A stretch of 64,000 nucleotides of DNA from Sphingomonas naasensis. Its GTDB lineage: Bacteria; Pseudomonadota; Alphaproteobacteria; Sphingomonadales; Sphingomonadaceae. The notes under the pieces were generated by a model. That model made no database searches, was not told the DNA's origin, and saw only the letters and a program-made list of their open reading frames with translations. The DNA lies in assembly GCF_004792695.1 (NCBI RefSeq), contig NZ_SRXU01000002.1, positions 496,001 through 560,000 of the forward strand. Direction: 5' to 3'. The translations under genes and the position numbers were made by a program. Below, in pieces: positions 22,934 to 30,376 of this stretch; positions within the stretch are counted from its first letter, which is position 1, and every line of letters begins with the position of its first letter.

Positions 22934-25455
22934 GCGATCACCTCCAGACGGGGTTTGAATGCAGCCATGTGCGCGTGCTGCTCGCGCTCCTGCCCGGCCG
23001 CGCGTTCGGCCCAGGGATCGTCCTGGCTGAAGCTCTGCGAATACCAGAAGCGCGCGGCGAGCGTGTCGCGGCCCGCTTCGTCCTCGACGATGCGATCCTT
23101 GACATATTGGAGGCCGATCCGCTCGATCCACGGCGCGGTGCGCTCGAGATAGCGCGCTTCCTCGCGGTAGAGCTGAACGAAGGCGGCGGCATAGTGCATC
23201 GCCTCTTCCTCGCTGCTCACCTTCACCAGCAGATCGGTCGCGCGGACATGGATGCCGCCATTGCCGCCGATATGGAGCTCGTAGCCCGAGTCGACGCAGA
23301 CCACGCCGAAATCCTTGATCGTCGCCTCGGCGCAGTTCCTCGGGCAACCCGAGACCGCCATCTTGAACTTGTGCGGCATCCAGCTGCCCCAGAAGCCGCG
23401 CTCGAGCTTGACGCCCAGCCCGGTCGAGTCCTGCGTGCCGAAGCGGCACCATTCGGAGCCCACGCACGTCTTCACCGTGCGCAGCGCCTTGCCATAGGCA
23501 TGCCCCGAAACCATCCCTGCGGCGTTGAGATCGGCCCAGACCGCGGGCAGGTCCTCCTTCCTGATCCCGAAGATGTCGAGCCGCTGGCCGCCGGTCACCT
23601 TGACCATCGGCGCGTCGTACTTCTCGACGACGTCGGCGATCGCGCGCAGCTCCTGCGGGGTGGTGATCCCGCCCCACATCCGCGGGACCACCGAATAGGT
23701 GCCGTCCTTCTGGATGTTGGCATGCATGCGCTCGTTGACGAAGCGGCTCTGCTGGTCGTCCTGATAGTCGCCGGGCAGCGCGCAGAGCAGATAGTAGTTG
23801 AGCGCGGGGCGGCAGCTCGAACAGCCGTCGGGCGTCGACCAGTGCAGCTTCTGCATCACTTCGGGGATCGACTTCATCCCCTGCGCGACGATCTCGCGGC
23901 GGACATCGTCATGGCCGAAGCTCGTGCATTTGCACATCGTCTTCGGGCCCGCCTGGACCTCGTCGCCGAGGGTCAGCGCGAGCAGGTTCTCGACCAGCCC
24001 GGTGCACGAGCCGCAGCTTGCCGAGGCCTTGCAGCCCCCGCGCACCGCGTCGAGGCTGCACGCGCCCTTCTCGATGCAGGCGACCACCTGTCCCTTGGTC
24101 ACGCCGTTGCAGCCGCAGATCTCGGCATCGTCCGAGAGCGCCGCAACGGCCGCCTTAGGGTCCGCGGCGCCTCCTCCCGAGGCGAAGGCCTGGCCGAAGA
24201 TCAGCACGTCGCGCAGTTGCGAGACGTCCTCCTGCTTCTTGAGCAGATCGAAATACCAGCTGCCGTCGCCGGTATCGCCATAGAGCACTGCGCCGACGAT
24301 GCGGTCGTCCTTGACCACCACGCGCTTGTAGACCCCACGGCTGGCGTCGCGCAGGACGATGTCCTCGGCGCCGTCGCCGCCCGAGAAGTCGCCCGCCGAG
24401 AAGACGTCGATCCCCGAGACCTTGAGCTTGGTCGACGTGACAGAGCCCTTGTAGCCGGTGTGGCGCTCGACCAGCCCGTCGGCGAGCGCGCGGCACATCT
24501 CCCACAGCGGCGCGACGAGGCCATAGACCTGCCCGTCATGCTCGACGCATTCGCCGACCGCGAGGACATTGGCGTCGCTGGTCACCATGTGATCGTCGAC
24601 CTGGATGCCGCGGCCGACGGCGAGCCCGGCCTCGCGGGCCAGCGCGGTGCTCGGGCGGATGCCCACTGCCATCACCACGAGGCTCGCCGGGATCACCCGG
24701 CCGTCCTTGAGCTTGACCCCCTCGACCGCGTCGGTGCCGAGGATCTCGGCGGTGTCGGCGCCGGTCAGGATCGTCTGCCCGCGCGCTTCGAGTGCCGATT
24801 TGAGCAGCCAGCCCGCCGCCTCGTCGAGCTGGCGCTCCATCAAGGTCGGCATCAGATGGAGCACGGTGACCTTCATGCCGCGCAGGCTGAGCCCGTGCGC
24901 CGCCTCGAGCCCGAGCAGACCGCCGCCGATCACCACCGCCTCGCCGCCGCCCTGGGCCTTCCCGGCTTCGGCCGCGGCGAGCATCGCGTCGACGTCGCTC
25001 ATGTCGCGGAAGCTGATCACCCCGGGCAGGTCCTTGCCCGGCACCGGGATGATGAACGGATCCGAGCCGGTCGCGATCAGCAGCTTGTCATAGCCGAGGC
25101 TGCGGCCGCTCCGCGACGTCACCGTCCGGCCCGCGCGGTCGATCGCGGTCACCGGATCGCTGGCGATCAGCTCGATGCCATTGTCGCGATACCATTCGAG
25201 CCCGTTGATCACGATCTCGTCGAAGCTCTTCTCGCCGGCGAGCACCGGGGAGAGCATGATCCGGTTGTAGTTCACATGCGGCTCGGCGCCGAAGATCGTC
25301 ACCCGGTAGCGATCGGGATCGCGCGCCAGCAATTCCTCTACCGCGCGGCACCCCGCCATGCCGTTGCCGACCACCACGAGGTGCTCGCGGCGCGCGGGCA
25401 CATCGGGTGCCCCTTCCGCCGCCTCGCCGGTCCAGCCATCTCCAACAAGCTCCAT
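22930..25455 (-). CDS. nirB: Nitrite reductase (NADH) large subunit NirB
   Basis: Siroheme enzyme reducing nitrite to ammonium with NADH. The 841-residue product has an N-terminal FAD/NAD(P)-binding region (LVVVGNGMAGCRAVEE), a BFD-like [2Fe-2S] domain (CGCNGVTKGQ...CGSC), a second Cys pair (CKC...CSSC), and the nitrite/sulfite reductase domain with the siroheme/[4Fe-4S] cysteines in TCVGSEWC and SGCPRNC. ATG 25455 was chosen over an in-frame ATG at 25536 because GGAG lies eight bases upstream of it, and because the earlier start falls in the attenuator hairpin. Probably controlled by NasT antitermination in its leader. Confidence 0.96.
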   Translation of the reverse strand: MELVGDGWTGEAAEGAPDVPARREHLVVVGNGMAGCRAVEELLARDPDRYRVTIFGAEPHVNYNRIMLSPVLAGEKSFDEIVINGLEWYRDNGIELIASDPVTAIDRAGRTVTSRSGRSLGYDKLLIATGSDPFIIPVPGKDLPGVISFRDMSDVDAMLAAAEAGKAQGGGEAVVIGGGLLGLEAAHGLSLRGMKVTVLHLMPTLMERQLDEAAGWLLKSALEARGQTILTGADTAEILGTDAVEGVKLKDGRVIPASLVVMAVGIRPSTALAREAGLAVGRGIQVDDHMVTSDANVLAVGECVEHDGQVYGLVAPLWEMCRALADGLVERHTGYKGSVTSTKLKVSGIDVFSAGDFSGGDGAEDIVLRDASRGVYKRVVVKDDRIVGAVLYGDTGDGSWYFDLLKKQEDVSQLRDVLIFGQAFASGGGAADPKAAVAALSDDAEICGCNGVTKGQVVACIEKGACSLDAVRGGCKASASCGSCTGLVENLLALTLGDEVQAGPKTMCKCTSFGHDDVRREIVAQGMKSIPEVMQKLHWSTPDGCSSCRPALNYYLLCALPGDYQDDQQSRFVNERMHANIQKDGTYSVVPRMWGGITTPQELRAIADVVEKYDAPMVKVTGGQRLDIFGIRKEDLPAVWADLNAAGMVSGHAYGKALRTVKTCVGSEWCRFGTQDSTGLGVKLERGFWGSWMPHKFKMAVSGCPRNCAEATIKDFGVVCVDSGYELHIGGNGGIHVRATDLLVKVSSEEEAMHYAAAFVQLYREEARYLERTAPWIERIGLQYVKDRIVEDEAGRDTLAARFWYSQSFSQDDPWAERAAGQEREQHAHMAAFKPRLEVIA

Positions 25456-25473
25456 GCGCAAGCTCCAAACGCG

Positions 25474-25586
25474 AAAAGGCCGCCATGCGGGCCGCTGGAG
25501 AAATCCAGCGCCTGCATGGCGGCCTTGCCAATTCACCCTGACCGGCGGTCTGCCGATCGATGCACCTCCGGTTCCCTACCCTGGGA
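25474..25586 (-). promoter_or_regulatory. Candidate ANTAR (NasT-responsive) attenuator in the nirB leader
   Basis: Read on the minus strand: hairpin P1 is TCCC-AGGGTA-GGGA (25573-25586), hairpin P2 is TGGC-AAGGCC-GCCA (25517-25530), each with a six-base loop having A at position 1 and G at position 4, the ANTAR target rule. P2 overlaps the 5' strand of a long terminator hairpin (GGCCGCCATGC... paired with GCATGGCGGCC, then TTTT; 25474-25526). P2 and the terminator are mutually exclusive. The 353-bp gap 25456-25808 contains this leader, an inverted repeat ACGAAC-N10-GTTCGT (25605-25626) and a type B repeat; no gene is visible there. Confidence 0.78.
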
Positions 25587-25703
25587 GCGGCGGCTATGTC
25601 TCGTACGAACTACATTGCCCGTTCGTGTCCATGATGCTGATTCGGCGGGCGATGTTCAAGTGCGAATTTTGCATTGCAGCAAAATAGCTGCCGCTTCCCA
25701 AAC

Positions 25704-25801
25704 GTCACCCCGGCCTTGCGCCGGGTTCCACCAGGCTCTTGGCTATGAGCTCTTGCTTCTCGATTGCCTCCCGGTGGATCCCGGCGCAAGGCCGGGATGA
25801 C
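25704..25801. repeat. Intergenic inverted repeat, type B copy 2
   Basis: Left arm 25704-25732 (GTCACCCCGGCCTTGCGCCG...CCACC) and right arm 25773-25801 (GGTGGATCCCGGCGCAAGGC...GATGAC) are nearly exact reverse complements, the best-matched pair of the three type B copies. It sits just past the stop of the porin gene and upstream of the nirB leader. Confidence 0.85.
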
Positions 25802-25808
25802 GGAGAGG

Positions 25809-27008
25809 CTATAGGTTCCAATCCAGCTGCAGCCAGAGCTTGCGCGTATCGGTGGCGAACCGGTCCGCGCTATAGTCCGCATAGCGCAGCGACACCGTCG
25901 TCTTGCCCAGCTTGCCGCTCGCCAGCAGATCGATCTCGTCGCCATAGTGCCGCACCAGCCGATCGCTCTCGAAGCGGTGATAGGCCGCCTGCAGGCTCAC
26001 GCCGCTGAACGGGCCCAGCGCCTTCGTGCCCCAGCCGATGCTCCCGTAAAGGTCGCGCACGCCGTCGGGCGGCGTGGTCAGGAACTTGTCGGCCCACCCT
26101 TGGAACTTGAAGTTGGTGCCGAGCGGAAACTGGAACGATGTCAGCGCCGCCCCCGCGTCCGCGCCGAGCACCTCATAACCGCCGCCCAGCTTGAACCCCG
26201 AGACCTCGAGCCCCGCGTCGAGCAGATAATAGCCGGTGCGATAGTCGTTGGGATTGCCCCCATATTCCGACTGGCGGGCATAGCTGGCCTGGTACGAAAG
26301 CTTCGCCGCCGCCGAGAACTTCTGCGCGCCGGCAAGCCGCACGCCATAGCTCTGGCTCGATAGCCGATAGCCCTGCACCGACGCTTCGTCCTGATCGACC
26401 AGATAAGCGAAGCCGGTCAGCGTCCCCGCCGGCGACGCCCAGGACAGGTTGGCGAAGACATTGTCGCCGCCCACCGCCGCTTGCCGCGCGGCATTGCCCT
26501 CGACGCCCCAGATCGTCCGCGCGCTCCACGCATAGCTGACATCGGCCTTGAAGCCCTTCACCGGCGTCAGCTCGACCCGCACCGCGTCGAAGGTCTGGGC
26601 ATTCTGCCGGAAGGCGACATTGCCGACGAAACGCTCGTCGTCGAGCGCGATCCGCTGGCGCCCCGCGGTCACCGCGACGCCCCTGGCCTTGTACTGAAGC
26701 TGCGCGCGGTACAGCGCGACATTCTCCGGATCCGCGACCAGCGGCCGCGTCGCGGCGCCGTGCAGCCCGTCATAATAATCGTCGACCACCGCCATCGTGC
26801 CCTGCGCCTCGATCAAGGCGGTCCACGGCCCGGTCGCGGCCTGCACCCCGGCGCGCACCCGCACCGTCAGCGCTTCGGCATCCTGCGCCAGTCCGTCCTG
26901 CTCGACATGCTCGTAGCGCAGACGCGCCTCGGCGAGCGGCTTGATCTCCTGGGCACAAGCGGGGCCCGCGACGGCCAGCCCGGCCGCCGTCAACAGCATC
27001 GATTTCAT
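25809..27008 (-). CDS. AlgE-like (alginate export family) outer-membrane porin of the nitrate cluster
   Basis: A 399-residue outer-membrane beta-barrel: a signal peptide (LLTAAGLAVAGPACAQ), then alternating amphipathic strands to the C-terminus LWLQLDWNL. The pattern (ARLRYEHVEQDGLAQDAEALTVRVR..., TAGRQRIALDDERFVGN) matches the alginate-export-family barrels common in sphingomonads, where the name is historical. Gene order (48 bp after narK, same strand) suggests passage of nitrate or nitrite across the outer membrane. The family call is fair; the substrate is inferred from context. Confidence 0.78.
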   Translation of the reverse strand: MKSMLLTAAGLAVAGPACAQEIKPLAEARLRYEHVEQDGLAQDAEALTVRVRAGVQAATGPWTALIEAQGTMAVVDDYYDGLHGAATRPLVADPENVALYRAQLQYKARGVAVTAGRQRIALDDERFVGNVAFRQNAQTFDAVRVELTPVKGFKADVSYAWSARTIWGVEGNAARQAAVGGDNVFANLSWASPAGTLTGFAYLVDQDEASVQGYRLSSQSYGVRLAGAQKFSAAAKLSYQASYARQSEYGGNPNDYRTGYYLLDAGLEVSGFKLGGGYEVLGADAGAALTSFQFPLGTNFKFQGWADKFLTTPPDGVRDLYGSIGWGTKALGPFSGVSLQAAYHRFESDRLVRHYGDEIDLLASGKLGKTTVSLRYADYSADRFATDTRKLWLQLDWNL

Positions 27009-27056
27009 GAGGAATCCCCCGATGAAGGGGCGGACCCGCGGTCCGCCCCTGCCCGT

Positions 27057-28328
27057 TCAGATGCGCGCGCCGCTCGTCCAGCTTGCGCGCCAGCGGGTCT
27101 TGACGACGGTCAGCCCCGCCATCGCCACCAGCGCGAGCCCGGCGAAGATCAGGAACCCGGCCGAGAAGCTCCCCGTGAGTTGCTTGGCGAAGCCCAGCGA
27201 CGAGGCGAGATAGAAGCCGCCGATTCCGCCGGCCATGCCGACCAGCCCGGTCATCACCCCGATCTCCACCTGGAAGCGCTGCGGCACGAGCTGGAACACC
27301 GAGCCGTTGCCGGTACCGAGCGCGAGCATCGCGACGACGAACAGCGCCAGCGCGCTGCCGACGCTCTGCGCCGCGCTCACCCCGGCCAGTGCCAGCGCCG
27401 CGACGACGAACACCACCGACAGCGCCTTCACCCCGCCGATCCGGTCGGCCAGCGCGCCGCCCAGCGGGCGCACCAGCGAGCCCGCGAACACGCAGGCCGC
27501 GGTGCAATAGCCGGCGGTGACGCTGGTCAGCCCGAAGCGATCGGTGAAGTAGATCGGCAACGACGCCGCCAGCCCGACGAAGCCGCCAAAGGTGACGGCG
27601 TAGAAGCCCATCAGCCACCACGCGTCCGCCACCTTGAGCGGCTGGAAATAGGCCGTCAGCTTCTTCGGCGCCGGCGCGTTGGGCGCGTCCTTCGCCATGA
27701 TCATGTAGGCGACGAACACCAGCGCCAGCGGGATGCAGGCCAGCCCCAGCACCGCATTCCAGCCGAACAGCTTGGCGAGCGTCGGCGCGAACAAGGCCGC
27801 GAGCACGGTGCCCGAATTGCCCATCCCCGCGAGCCCCATCGCCTTGCCCTGATGCTCGGGCGGGTACCAGCGGCTGGCGAGCGGCAGCGCGATCGCGAAG
27901 CTCGCGCCGGCAAAGCCGAGGATCACCCCCAGCGCCAGCGTGCCGGCGAAGCTGTTCACGCCCATCACCCAAGCCGTGAACAACCCGGCGATCACGATCA
28001 CCTGGCTGATCGCGCCGGCGCGCTTGGGGCCGATCCGGTCGACCAGCAACCCGTTGACGACACGCAGCAGCGCACCGGCCAGAGTGGGTGTCGCGACCAT
28101 CAGCCCCTTCTGCGCGGCGGTGAGGTGCAGGGTCTTGGCGATCTCCGGGGCCAGCGGGCCGAGCAGCACCCAGACCATGAACGCCAGATCGAAATAGAGA
28201 AACGCCGCGATCAACGTCGGCGTATGGCCCGATTCCCAGAAGCTCGATTTCTGCCGTGGGATCGGATCCACATCCGCGCCGCCGCCGGCATAGTCGAAAC
28301 CTTCGCGCATCAGTTCTGCAATCTTCAT
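27057..28328 (-). CDS. narK: Nitrate/nitrite MFS transporter (NarK/NasA-type, NNP family)
   Basis: Inner-membrane nitrate importer, 423 residues with about 12 transmembrane segments. The nitrate-porter signatures are visible: FAGASFAIALPLASRWYPPEHQG with GMGNSGT soon after, and GLVGMAGGIGGFYLA in the second half. ATG 28328 follows GGGGAG. Its leader contains a predicted ANTAR attenuator; the porin gene follows and is probably co-transcribed. Confidence 0.93.
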   Translation of the reverse strand: MKIAELMREGFDYAGGGADVDPIPRQKSSFWESGHTPTLIAAFLYFDLAFMVWVLLGPLAPEIAKTLHLTAAQKGLMVATPTLAGALLRVVNGLLVDRIGPKRAGAISQVIVIAGLFTAWVMGVNSFAGTLALGVILGFAGASFAIALPLASRWYPPEHQGKAMGLAGMGNSGTVLAALFAPTLAKLFGWNAVLGLACIPLALVFVAYMIMAKDAPNAPAPKKLTAYFQPLKVADAWWLMGFYAVTFGGFVGLAASLPIYFTDRFGLTSVTAGYCTAACVFAGSLVRPLGGALADRIGGVKALSVVFVVAALALAGVSAAQSVGSALALFVVAMLALGTGNGSVFQLVPQRFQVEIGVMTGLVGMAGGIGGFYLASSLGFAKQLTGSFSAGFLIFAGLALVAMAGLTVVKTRWRASWTSGARI

Positions 28329-28359
28329 CGCTCGAACTCCCCGGTGCCCCGCAGGCACG

Positions 28360-28449
28360 AAAAAAGCCGCCTCCGGCCACCCGCGTATTGCGGGGACCGG
28401 ACAGCGGCTTTGCTGAATGATCTTGTGGAGGGCCGGCCCGGCGCTGGGC
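28360..28449 (-). promoter_or_regulatory. Candidate ANTAR (NasT-responsive) attenuator in the narK leader
   Basis: On the minus strand: hairpin P1 is GCCC-AGCGCC-GGGC (28436-28449), then a 20-nt linker, then P2 CAGC-AAAGCC-GCTG (28402-28415). Both loops are six bases with A1 and G4. P2 overlaps the 5' strand of a terminator stem (AAAGCCGC...GCGGCTTT) ending in six T (28360-28411). The start codon of narK follows 32 bases later. The architecture is the same as that of the nirB leader. Confidence 0.82.
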
Positions 28450-28536
28450 GGTCTTCCATGGACGCGCATCGTCGCGCGTTATCTCAAGGCTTCATCATCC
28501 AGAAACATTTCGCAAGTGCAAAAAACTCATCCGCAA

Positions 28537-29742
28537 TCACCGCGCAAGTGCAGCAAGATATCCGCTGATGTCGTCGGGATCGAACACCGCCCCATCGAAG
28601 AAACGGTCCGGACCGAGGGTCAGCGCCCCCTGATAGGCGCCGACGGGGAGCGGCGCGGTCAGCGCGCCTTCGAGCTTCATGCTGGCCCCCGGCATCGGCA
28701 GTCCCTCGCCGCCGAGCGCGCGGCGATAGATGTCGGGGCGGAAGACGTCGGCAGCCTGCCGTTCGGTTGCGGGATCGGGCTCGACCATCCCCCAGCGCAC
28801 CAGCTGCGAGTAGATCCACAGCGCCTGGCTGCGCCACGGAAAGCCCGAGGCCTCGCGATGGAAGAGCAGGAAATCGGGAATGTCGGCCGGCGCATCGCCG
28901 CAGCGCAGCACGAGTCGGCCGCTCAGCGCCCCCATGATCCATTCGGCGGGCTGGCCGACATGCTCGGGCCGTTCGAGCAGCTGCGCCAGCTCCTCGCGAT
29001 TGGCCGGATCGTCGCACCACGCAGCCGCCTGCGACACTGCGACGAGCAGCCGGTCGACCGTCTCCGCATTGTCCTCCATCCAGTCGGTGCGCATCGCCAG
29101 CACCTTCTCGACGCCGCGCTTCCAGATATCGACGCCCGCCGCGACGATCTCGCCCACTCCCTCGACGACGGCAACGCTGTTCCACGGCTCGCCGGCGATG
29201 AACCCGTCGATCTCGCCCAGCCGCATCGCCTCGACCATGAACGAAGGCGGCAGCACGCGCAGTTGCACGTCGCGATCGGGGTCCACGCCGGCATAGCCCA
29301 GCCAGTAGCGCAGCATCAGTGCATGGCTCGAGAAACGGTGCACCACGCCGATCACCGGCTTGCGCCTGTACAGCCCGATCGCATTGGCGAAGTCGTGCGC
29401 CACCGCCTCGGGATCATGGACGCGCTTGGCCGGATCGGGATCGAGCGCCTGCGCGAACTCGGGCGCCATCACCAGCGCATTGCCGTTGACGTTGAGCTTG
29501 AACGGCGCCGAGATCGCCGCGGGCTGCTGGCTCAGCCCCAGATTGACCGCGATCGCCAACGGCGCGAGCATGTGCGCGGCCTGCACCTGGCCATAGACCA
29601 GCCGGTCGCGCAGCGTTGCCCAGGAGGTCGTCCGGACAAGGCTGAGATCGATGCCCTGCGCCTCGGCAAAGCCCTTCGCCCGCGCGGCGATCAGCGGCGC
29701 GCTGTCGGTCAGCGGCAGGAAGGCAATCGATAGCGGCGTCAT
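28537..29742 (-). CDS. nasS: Nitrate-sensing protein NasS (CmpA/NrtA family, cytoplasmic)
   Basis: A 401-residue nitrate-binding protein of the NrtA/CmpA periplasmic-binding fold that lacks a signal peptide, as expected for NasS, which sequesters the antiterminator NasT until nitrate binds. Recognisable parts are LSIAFLPLTDSAPLIAARAKGF at the N-terminus, VNGNALVMAPEFA, and GFIAGEPWNSVAV. Its ATG shares a base with the nasT stop (TAATG). It precedes narK. Confidence 0.9.
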   Translation of the reverse strand: MTPLSIAFLPLTDSAPLIAARAKGFAEAQGIDLSLVRTTSWATLRDRLVYGQVQAAHMLAPLAIAVNLGLSQQPAAISAPFKLNVNGNALVMAPEFAQALDPDPAKRVHDPEAVAHDFANAIGLYRRKPVIGVVHRFSSHALMLRYWLGYAGVDPDRDVQLRVLPPSFMVEAMRLGEIDGFIAGEPWNSVAVVEGVGEIVAAGVDIWKRGVEKVLAMRTDWMEDNAETVDRLLVAVSQAAAWCDDPANREELAQLLERPEHVGQPAEWIMGALSGRLVLRCGDAPADIPDFLLFHREASGFPWRSQALWIYSQLVRWGMVEPDPATERQAADVFRPDIYRRALGGEGLPMPGASMKLEGALTAPLPVGAYQGALTLGPDRFFDGAVFDPDDISGYLAALAR

Positions 29743-30320
29743 TACAGCCCCCCCAACAGGCTATGGGCGGTGATCAGCGCCTCGGCGACCTCGGCGATGC
29801 GCTTGCTCTGGCGCATCGCGGTCGAGCGCAGCAGCGCATAGGCATCGGGCTCGGACAGGCCGCGGGTCTGCATCAGGATCGCCTTGGCCTTATCGATCGT
29901 CTTGCGGTCGGCGAGCGCGGTGCGCGCTTCGTCGAGCTCGGTCTGCATCCGCGCGAACGCGTTGAACCGGCGGATCGCAAGATCGAGGATCGGCTTGACC
30001 CGGTCCTTGCGCAGCCCGTCGACGACATAGGCCGAGACGCCGGCGTCGATCGCCGCGCCGATCATCGCATCGTCGGACTGGTCGACGAACATCGCGATCG
30101 GCCGCGCCAGCGCGCGGCTCACCGCGAGCATCTCCTCCAGCGTGTCGCGGCTCGGGCTGCCGAGGTCCATCAGCACCACGTCGGGCGCCATTCGCTCGAG
30201 CTTGGCGACGAACGCGCCCTGCGGCGGCACGACATGGATGTCGTCATAGCCCGCGTCCCGCAGCCCCTCTTCGAGCACGGTCGCGCGCAATCCGCTGTCG
30301 TCGACGATCACGATCCGCAA
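29742..30320 (-). CDS. nasT: ANTAR domain response regulator/antiterminator NasT
   Basis: RNA-binding antiterminator, 192 residues. The N-terminal receiver-like domain has Asp7-Asp8 and the phospho-acceptor position Asp52 (VLMDLGSPS); the C-terminal ANTAR domain covers about residues 125-185 (LADRKTIDKAKAILMQTRGLSE, ..., AMRQSKRIAEVAEAL). The start is TTG at 30320 with GGGGA about 12 bases upstream. Together with NasS it should control the attenuators before narK and nirB. Confidence 0.92.
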   Translation of the reverse strand: MRIVIVDDSGLRATVLEEGLRDAGYDDIHVVPPQGAFVAKLERMAPDVVLMDLGSPSRDTLEEMLAVSRALARPIAMFVDQSDDAMIGAAIDAGVSAYVVDGLRKDRVKPILDLAIRRFNAFARMQTELDEARTALADRKTIDKAKAILMQTRGLSEPDAYALLRSTAMRQSKRIAEVAEALITAHSLLGGL

Positions 30321-30376
30321 GGACGGTGTTTCCCCATAGGAGTCGCGCGCCTAATGCAAGCGCGCGGCGCCGCCGG

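Noticed and set aside
25474..25526. Ordinary terminator for an upstream gene
   Set aside because: No gene on the same strand ends before it; it lies in the nirB leader, and its 5' arm overlaps an ANTAR-type hairpin.
25664..25682. PhaR-type phasin operator (TGC-N4-GCA motif)
   Set aside because: TGCATTGCAG fits loosely, but related motifs occur between convergent genes (2941), so promoter function is not supported, and no phasin or PHA gene is near.
22969..25800. A 943-codon open frame opposite nirB
   Set aside because: Antisense shadow of a gene with certain identity; composition is that of a reverse-complement frame.
26481..28568. A 695-codon frame opposite narK and the porin
   Set aside because: Shadow frame; it runs across two real genes and the narK leader without a break, as expected for GC-driven openness.
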